In this document: in pieces, positions 9,152 to 13,196 of the stretch | Position numbering within the stretch: position 1 is the stretch's first letter | How the letters are laid out: each line of letters opens with the position of its first letter | The notes under the pieces: model-generated | Told to the model about the DNA's origin: nothing | The model's input: the letters and a program-made list of their open reading frames with translations, nothing else | Databases searched by the model: none | Source: FLUQ01 sp031548325 | GTDB lineage: Bacteria > Desulfobacterota > Desulfovibrionia > Desulfovibrionales > Desulfovibrionaceae | Direction of reading: 5' to 3' | Assembly: GCA_031548325.1 (NCBI GenBank) | Contig: JAVBRE010000160.1 | Span: forward strand, 1-13,196 | DNA length: 13,196 bases | Translations under genes and position numbers: made by a program

Positions 9152-11467
9152 ATGCGTGGCGGTTCTTCTTTTTCAGGAGTCAACGGCCAGCGGCGATCCC
9201 CGTCCGGAAGCGATGCAAGCGCCCGGAAGGGGATCGCCGCGACGATCGCAACAGCCCTTTGCCGCCCGGCGCTCTGTCTGGCTCTTCTGCTCTGCCCGAC
9301 CGGCTCCGCTCTGGCCGCGGCCGGAGAAACCGTGACCTATCCCGGCGCGGCGCTGCAAGATATCCCCACGTTGGGAATCCCGTATCCCGATTCTCTGGCC
9401 CCCAGCGGCAGCCATACGGGCAAAAGCGGCAGCCTGAGCAACAACAGCGTTACCCTGAACGCCCCCGGCGCGCTGAACGCTGTTTTCGGCGGCGTGAACA
9501 GGATCGACGCGGCGGCGGTTACGAACAACCAGGTCTTCATCAGGGGCGGCACGGCGGAGTCCGACGTCTACGGCGGCGCCAGCCTTTTCGGCAAGTCGGT
9601 GAATAACACGGTGACCGTCACGGGCGGCATCATACGCGGCTTTGTCGTCGCCGGCCAGACCGCGGCTGCCGCCGCCACGGGCAACAGGGCGGTCATCGCG
9701 GGCGGCGAGGTGCGGGGAGCCGTTTTCGCCGCCGTCAGCGATACGAGCGTTACGGGCAACGAGGCGTTCGTATCGGGCGGTTCCGTGGGGGACGCCGTCT
9801 ATGGCGGCGGCAGCGTTTGGGGCAGCGCCGCAAAGAACACGGCGACCGTCAGCGGCGGCACGGTGGGGAACATAGTCGCCGGCGGCTACAGCTTCAGCGG
9901 CGCGGTCACGGACAACAGGGCGGCCGTCAGCGGCGGCACGGTGCGGGGCAGCGTTTTTGGCGGCTACAGCGGCGGCGCGGCCACGGGCAACACGGTGACC
10001 GTCAGCGGCGGCACGGTGCGGGGCGACGTTTTGGGCGGCATAAGTGTCCTCGGCGACGCCACGGGCAACACGGTGACCATTTCCGGTTCCCCCGTGCTGA
10101 CAAGCGCCGTTCTGTGCGGCGGCCTGAGCGATGCAGGCGACGCCCGGACCGGCAACAGCCTGAACCTGCGCAGTTCCGGCATGAAGGCCGCGGGCATAGC
10201 CAACTTCGCCAGCTACAACTTTTACCTGCCCTCCAGCATGCAAGCCGGCCGGACCGTGCTTACGGCAAGCCGGGGCGACGGGGCCGGAGGCATGGCCGAC
10301 ATTTCGAACAGCCTCGTCGCGGTGGGCGTCGCCGGCGGAAAATCCGCCCTGCAGCCGGGCGACAGGGTGACTCTGATCCACAGCGGCACGGGCCTCATCG
10401 CCACGGGCGTCAACAACTACAGCACGGGCGTGGCGGGCGTGGCCAGCCTCTACGATTTTTATCTGCATTACGATGCGGACAACCTGTATGCAACGGCCAT
10501 AAGCGCATCAGCCAATCCCCAGTTGAAAGCCCTGTCCGAGGGCCGTCTGGCGGGTCTGGCCTTTGTGGGCCAGGGCGCGGACCTGATCATCGGCCCCGGC
10601 ATGTACAGCGCGCTGCTGGCGACGCAGCGACAGGGCGCGGGCCTTGCGCCTTTCGCCGTGGCCGGGGGCGGGCATTCGCGCTACAACACCGGTTCCCGCG
10701 TGGATGTGGACGGGTTCTCGATGATGGCGGGCCTGGCCTGGCGCGCGCCTTTGGCGCCGAAGAGCGGCGCCTTTCTCGCCGGCGGTTTTTTTGAGGCCGG
10801 CTGGGGCAATTACGACGCGTACAACAGTTTTAGCAGCCTGCCGACCGTGGAAGGCGAGGGCAACACGAATTATTACGGCGGCGGGCTCATGGCCCGCTAT
10901 GAAGCGCCTTTTGGCGCGTATGCGGACGCCTCCTTGCGGGCCGGGCAGGTGCGCGTGGATTTCAGCAGCGACGACATCTTGAACGGCGCGGGCAAAAATA
11001 CCGATTACGATTCCGGTTCCGCCTATTACGGGGCTTCCGCCGGGCTGGGCTACATCTGGAAGATGAACGAAAAGGCCAGCCTTGATTTTTCCACCCGCTA
11101 CATCTGGACGCATCAGAACAGCGATTCCGTCAGCATCTCGGGCGACCGCATTCGTTTCAAGGCGGCGGATTCACAGCGCTGGCGGTCCGGCGCGCGTTTT
11201 GTTTACGCGGCGAACGAGAACGTCTCGCCCTACGCGGGCGCATACTTTGATCACGAGTTCGACGGCGGGGCGCGGGCAACCGCCAACGGCTTGAGCATCA
11301 AGGAACCGGACCTGCGGGGCGACACGGCCTCGGGCGAACTGGGCCTGACGCTTACGCCCTTCACGGGCGGCGCGTTGGCGGGCTTGTCCTTTGATCTGGG
11401 TTTGCAGGGCTATGTCGGGGTACGCGAAGGCGTGACCGGCAGTTTGCGTCTGAAGTGGGACTTTTAG
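9152..11467 (+). CDS. Autotransporter (type Va) with glycine-rich repeat passenger
   Basis: The ATG at 9152-9154 is preceded by GAGG at 9142-9145; an in-frame GTG at 9140 would add only four residues. The product has 771 residues. A long Sec signal peptide (about residues 1-55) has an extended basic N-region, a core (LCLALLLCPTG) and a likely cut after SALA. The passenger holds about nine repeats of 25-28 residues (about 110-341), typified by VSGGTVRGSVFGGYSGGAATGN, predicted to stack as a beta solenoid. A linker region follows (about 345-515). The last roughly 250 residues are an autotransporter beta-barrel with alternating strands and aromatic girdles (AYADASLRAGQVRVDF, ASLDFSTRYIW, VSPYAGAYFDHEF), ending SLRLKWDF with the C-terminal Phe needed for Bam-dependent insertion. 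No protease, lipase or RGD motif is visible, so an adhesin or surface-structure role is the best guess. Confidence 0.92.
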   Translation: MRGGSSFSGVNGQRRSPSGSDASARKGIAATIATALCRPALCLALLLCPTGSALAAAGETVTYPGAALQDIPTLGIPYPDSLAPSGSHTGKSGSLSNNSVTLNAPGALNAVFGGVNRIDAAAVTNNQVFIRGGTAESDVYGGASLFGKSVNNTVTVTGGIIRGFVVAGQTAAAAATGNRAVIAGGEVRGAVFAAVSDTSVTGNEAFVSGGSVGDAVYGGGSVWGSAAKNTATVSGGTVGNIVAGGYSFSGAVTDNRAAVSGGTVRGSVFGGYSGGAATGNTVTVSGGTVRGDVLGGISVLGDATGNTVTISGSPVLTSAVLCGGLSDAGDARTGNSLNLRSSGMKAAGIANFASYNFYLPSSMQAGRTVLTASRGDGAGGMADISNSLVAVGVAGGKSALQPGDRVTLIHSGTGLIATGVNNYSTGVAGVASLYDFYLHYDADNLYATAISASANPQLKALSEGRLAGLAFVGQGADLIIGPGMYSALLATQRQGAGLAPFAVAGGGHSRYNTGSRVDVDGFSMMAGLAWRAPLAPKSGAFLAGGFFEAGWGNYDAYNSFSSLPTVEGEGNTNYYGGGLMARYEAPFGAYADASLRAGQVRVDFSSDDILNGAGKNTDYDSGSAYYGASAGLGYIWKMNEKASLDFSTRYIWTHQNSDSVSISGDRIRFKAADSQRWRSGARFVYAANENVSPYAGAYFDHEFDGGARATANGLSIKEPDLRGDTASGELGLTLTPFTGGALAGLSFDLGLQGYVGVREGVTGSLRLKWDF
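9479..10174 (+). repeat. Coding repeats of the autotransporter passenger (75-84 bases per unit)
   Basis: Units read [DSA]-V-[FY]-G-G...T-x-N-x-[AV]-x-[VI]-x-G-G-x-[VI]-x-G, with starts at AVFGGV, DVYGGA, FVVAGQ, AVFAAV, AVYGGG, IVAGGY, SVFGGY and DVLGGI. At DNA level the 20-base string beginning CCGTCAGCGG recurs exactly at 9846, 9924 and 9999 (spacings 78 and 75 bases), and the last two copies are identical for 26 bases. The central units are thus more alike than the outer ones, suggesting recent expansion or ongoing recombination in the middle of the array. Confidence 0.85.
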
Positions 11468-11553
11468 AGCAGTTCGCGAATGGAACGAATGGATTGCTCT
11501 GCAAGGATTTGTCAGCGAATCCTTGCAGAGCATTTCAAGTGTGAACTGCTCTA
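11465..11553. repeat. Nested palindromic element, REP- or MITE-like
   Basis: The outer inverted repeat is TAGAGCAGTTC (11465-11475) against GAACTGCTCTA (11543-11553), 11 perfect bases. Inside it, TGCTCTGCAAGGATT (11495-11509) and AATCCTTGCAGAGCA (11518-11532) form a perfect 15-base stem with an 8-base loop. The left spacer contains CGAATGGA twice, 9 bases apart. Both ends are TA, as left by elements that duplicate a TA target. The first TAG is also the autotransporter stop codon. No U-run follows, so it is not a typical intrinsic terminator, although such a stem may end or stabilise the transcript. Confidence 0.7.
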
Positions 11554-11683
11554 GAACTCGTCTCATAATCAAAATTTGAAGCGAAAAAGAGGGATTCGGT
11601 CCGCTCCCGTCCCCTGCGTTTCGACGAGTCGGTCATAGACTGTCCGATGACGCTTTGTCCTTGATTTATTTCCCTCTCACCGG

Positions 11684-11712
11684 TTGACGCGGCCGTATAC
11701 TGGGCATACAGT
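11684..11712 (+). promoter_or_regulatory. Candidate sigma-70-type promoter of the type I secretion ABC transporter gene
   Basis: TTGACG (11684-11689, five of six) and TACAGT (11707-11712, four of six) are separated by exactly 17 bases. Transcription would begin near 11719 and leave a leader of about 177 bases before the GTG start. This is the best-scoring pair seen by eye in the gap. Confidence 0.5.
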
Positions 11713-11882
11713 AGAAACATTGATAAAGTATATGCCGCATTTGAGTTGGGCGGTCGCCCTCTGAATTGCGGTCTATTCTAATTGCACGCCGCCAGGCGCG
11801 TTTCCGGGGGACGGGAAGGGGTCGTGGATGCGGTCGCCGGCTGCGCGTCCTTGCTCGCAACAACAGATAGATACCAGGTGAC

Positions 11883-11888
11883 AAGGGG
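11883..11888 (+). promoter_or_regulatory. Ribosome binding site selecting a GTG start
   Basis: AAGGGG lies 7 bases before the GTG at 11896-11898. The next in-frame ATG (11917) has only TTCAGCACATGAC before it and no ribosome site. The frame remains open back to a TAA at 11779, with further GTG/TTG codons, but none has comparable support. Confidence 0.65.
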
Positions 11889-11895
11889 ATTCAGC

Positions 11896-13196
11896 GTGTC
11901 GACTTCAGCACATGACATGTCCGCCGCGGCGGCGGAAGAGGCTCCGGCAGTGACAACGGAAGCCGAAACGGCAAGGCCCGAACCTGCGAAGAGCGCGGCC
12001 GCTTCCGCGCAGCCGGGACAGGCCCAAGCGCAAAACACGACCATGCCGGAACCGGCGGATGTGGATTTTGACCCGCCTCTCATTCAGTGCATGGCCACCA
12101 TGTTTCGGCTGCACGGCAAGCCGGTTTCCACAAAACTGCTGATCGCCAATTTGCCGGCGGGCGAAGGCGTTCTGCGTCCGGCGGCCTGCATCCGCGCGGC
12201 CAGGGGCGCGGGCATGCAGGCGTCCATCATGAACCGGGCGCTCGGCGGCATCTCTCCACTGACCCTGCCCTGCATTCTGCTGCTGAAAGACGACAAATGC
12301 TGCGTGCTGACCAAGCTGGACAAAGATACGGCGGACGTCGTTTTTCCCGAGATGGGCACGGCGCCCCAAACCGTTCCTTTGGAAAACCTGAAAGAAGAAC
12401 ATCTGGGTTATGCGATTTTCGCCAGGCCCGAAGCCAAGCTGGACAAGCGGGCAAGTGAAATCAAGCTGCTGAAGACCAAGCGCTGGTTCTGGGACACCCT
12501 GTTCCATTTTATGCCCATCTATCGCCATGTGGTGGGCGCGAGCATCGTCGTGAACTTGCTGGCCCTGGTCGGCCCTTTGTTTTTCATGAACGTGTACGAC
12601 CGCGTCGTGCCCAACAAGGCCACGGACACCCTCTGGGTGCTGGCCGTGGGCATCACCATCGCCTATATGTTCGATTTTCTGCTGCGCAATCTGCGCAGCT
12701 ACTTTGTGGATGCGGCCGGCAAGAGCGCCGACGTCATTTTGGCCAGCCGCCTGATGCAGCACCTGCTCGGCCTGCGGCTGGACGCGAAGCCCGATTCCAC
12801 GGGATCTCTCGCCAACAACCTGCGGGAATTCGAATCCCTGCGGGACTTTTTCGGGTCCACGACCATGCTGGCTTTGGTGGACCTGCCGTTTCTCTTCATC
12901 TTTCTGGTTATCATCGGCCTTCTGGGCGGTCCGCTGGTCATCATTCCGCTGCTGGCCATCCCCATTGTAGTCTGCGGCGGCCTTTTTTTGCAGGTTCCCA
13001 TGCAGCGCACGGCGGAAAAGGGTTTCAAGGAGAACATGCAGAAAAACGCCCTGCTGGTGGAAATCATCAACGGGCTGGAAACCATCAAGACTAGCATGGC
13101 GGAAGGCAGAATCCAGCACTCCTGGGAGCAGGTTGTGGGGCAAAGCGCCGTTTCCAACTGCCACTCCAAGCGCATGTCCGGCCTTTCGGTAACGCT
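11896..13196 (+). CDS. LssB/LapB-type type I secretion ABC transporter, N-terminal 433 residues (runs off the window)
   Basis: The visible part contains an Ala/Pro/Glu-rich cytoplasmic extension (1-58), a C39-like domain (about 59-180) and the start of the exporter membrane domain. Membrane segments lie at about 211-230, 246-265, 325-343 and 345-365. Family hallmarks are FFMNVYDRVVPNKATDTLWVL (229-249), SRLMQHLLGLRL, SLANNLREFESLRDFFGS (304-321) and LLVEIINGLETIK. They match the LssB/LapB group, which exports RTX adhesins across both membranes together with a membrane fusion protein and a TolC-like channel. In the C39-like domain the catalytic Cys position reads Pro61 (DPPLIQCMA) and the His position reads KCCV (134-137), so it is not a peptidase and probably serves as a substrate docking domain. 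The nucleotide-binding domain lies beyond the window. The RTX-like protein at the left end is a plausible cargo. Confidence 0.93.
   Translation, partial: MSTSAHDMSAAAAEEAPAVTTEAETARPEPAKSAAASAQPGQAQAQNTTMPEPADVDFDPPLIQCMATMFRLHGKPVSTKLLIANLPAGEGVLRPAACIRAARGAGMQASIMNRALGGISPLTLPCILLLKDDKCCVLTKLDKDTADVVFPEMGTAPQTVPLENLKEEHLGYAIFARPEAKLDKRASEIKLLKTKRWFWDTLFHFMPIYRHVVGASIVVNLLALVGPLFFMNVYDRVVPNKATDTLWVLAVGITIAYMFDFLLRNLRSYFVDAAGKSADVILASRLMQHLLGLRLDAKPDSTGSLANNLREFESLRDFFGSTTMLALVDLPFLFIFLVIIGLLGGPLVIIPLLAIPIVVCGGLFLQVPMQRTAEKGFKENMQKNALLVEIINGLETIKTSMAEGRIQHSWEQVVGQSAVSNCHSKRMSGLSVT

Larger units (their letters stand above)
11554..11895. other. Non-coding region between the palindromic element and the secretion ABC transporter
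   Basis: No convincing gene lies here; short open frames on both strands show no family signature or ribosome site. The first part (11554-11680) is less GC-rich than its surroundings and holds only weak inverted repeats, such as ACTCGTC (11556-11562) against GACGAGT (11623-11629). The second part holds the promoter candidate at 11684-11712 and a small hairpin, GGGCG/CGCCC, at 11748-11759 in the presumed leader. An IS remnant in the first part is possible but not demonstrable by eye. Confidence 0.6.

Noticed and set aside
9479..10174. Regularly spaced repeats as a possible CRISPR array
   Set aside because: The repeats lie in frame within a coding region, vary in length, and the intervening sequence is also repetitive protein code rather than unique spacers.
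9173..10468. Minus-strand open frame of 431 codons opposite the autotransporter passenger
   Set aside because: Its repetitive Ala/Arg/Val composition merely mirrors the passenger repeats on the other strand.
11535..11720. Short minus-strand frame as a small gene between the autotransporter and the ABC transporter
   Set aside because: It has no recognisable ribosome site or family, and it reads through the palindromic element and the plus-strand promoter candidate.

Overview
The window is GC-rich and densely coding. It looks like chromosomal DNA of a Gram-negative bacterium with an outer membrane, because it encodes a classical autotransporter, a type I secretion ABC transporter and a Sec-exported periplasmic protein. 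The combination of a large calcium-type repeat protein, an LssB-type exporter, a glycine-rich repeat autotransporter and a TreS-maltokinase fusion is most reminiscent of Desulfovibrionaceae. That assignment rests on family recognition only and no taxonomic marker is present.

Left part, minus strand (3923 down to 1): a YgiW-like periplasmic OB-fold protein, a QseB-like response regulator, a QseC-like histidine kinase and the N-terminal 424 residues of a large RTX-like secreted protein form one apparent operon. The regulator and kinase overlap by ATGA, and the RTX gene starts only 35 bases after the kinase. The order ygiW-qseB-qseC is that of enterobacteria; here a probable type I secreted surface protein has been added to its end.

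Divergent control region (3924-4178): it carries a symmetric CTTAAG-N5-CTTAAG site, the kind of box bound by QseB/PmrA regulators. It is flanked on both sides, at almost equal distance, by candidate -10 elements, so one site may control both the sensor/adhesin operon and the trehalose operon.

Centre, plus strand (4179-8987): a trehalose synthase fused to a maltokinase-like domain, then a GT20 trehalose-6-phosphate synthase, 21 bases apart. The maltokinase half keeps the fold signatures, but both residues expected to bind Mg2+ are replaced, so it may be a pseudokinase. No trehalose-6-phosphate phosphatase lies in the window.

Right part, plus strand (9152-13196): a monomeric autotransporter whose passenger consists of roughly 26-residue glycine-rich repeats; an 89-base nested palindrome with TA ends that starts in its stop codon and looks like a small mobile or REP-like element; a 343-base non-coding stretch with a good sigma-70-type promoter candidate; and the first 433 residues of an LssB/LapB-type type I secretion ABC transporter with an inactive C39-like domain. 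This transporter is a plausible exporter for the RTX-like protein at the left end. Membrane fusion and outer-membrane partners would be expected just beyond the right end.
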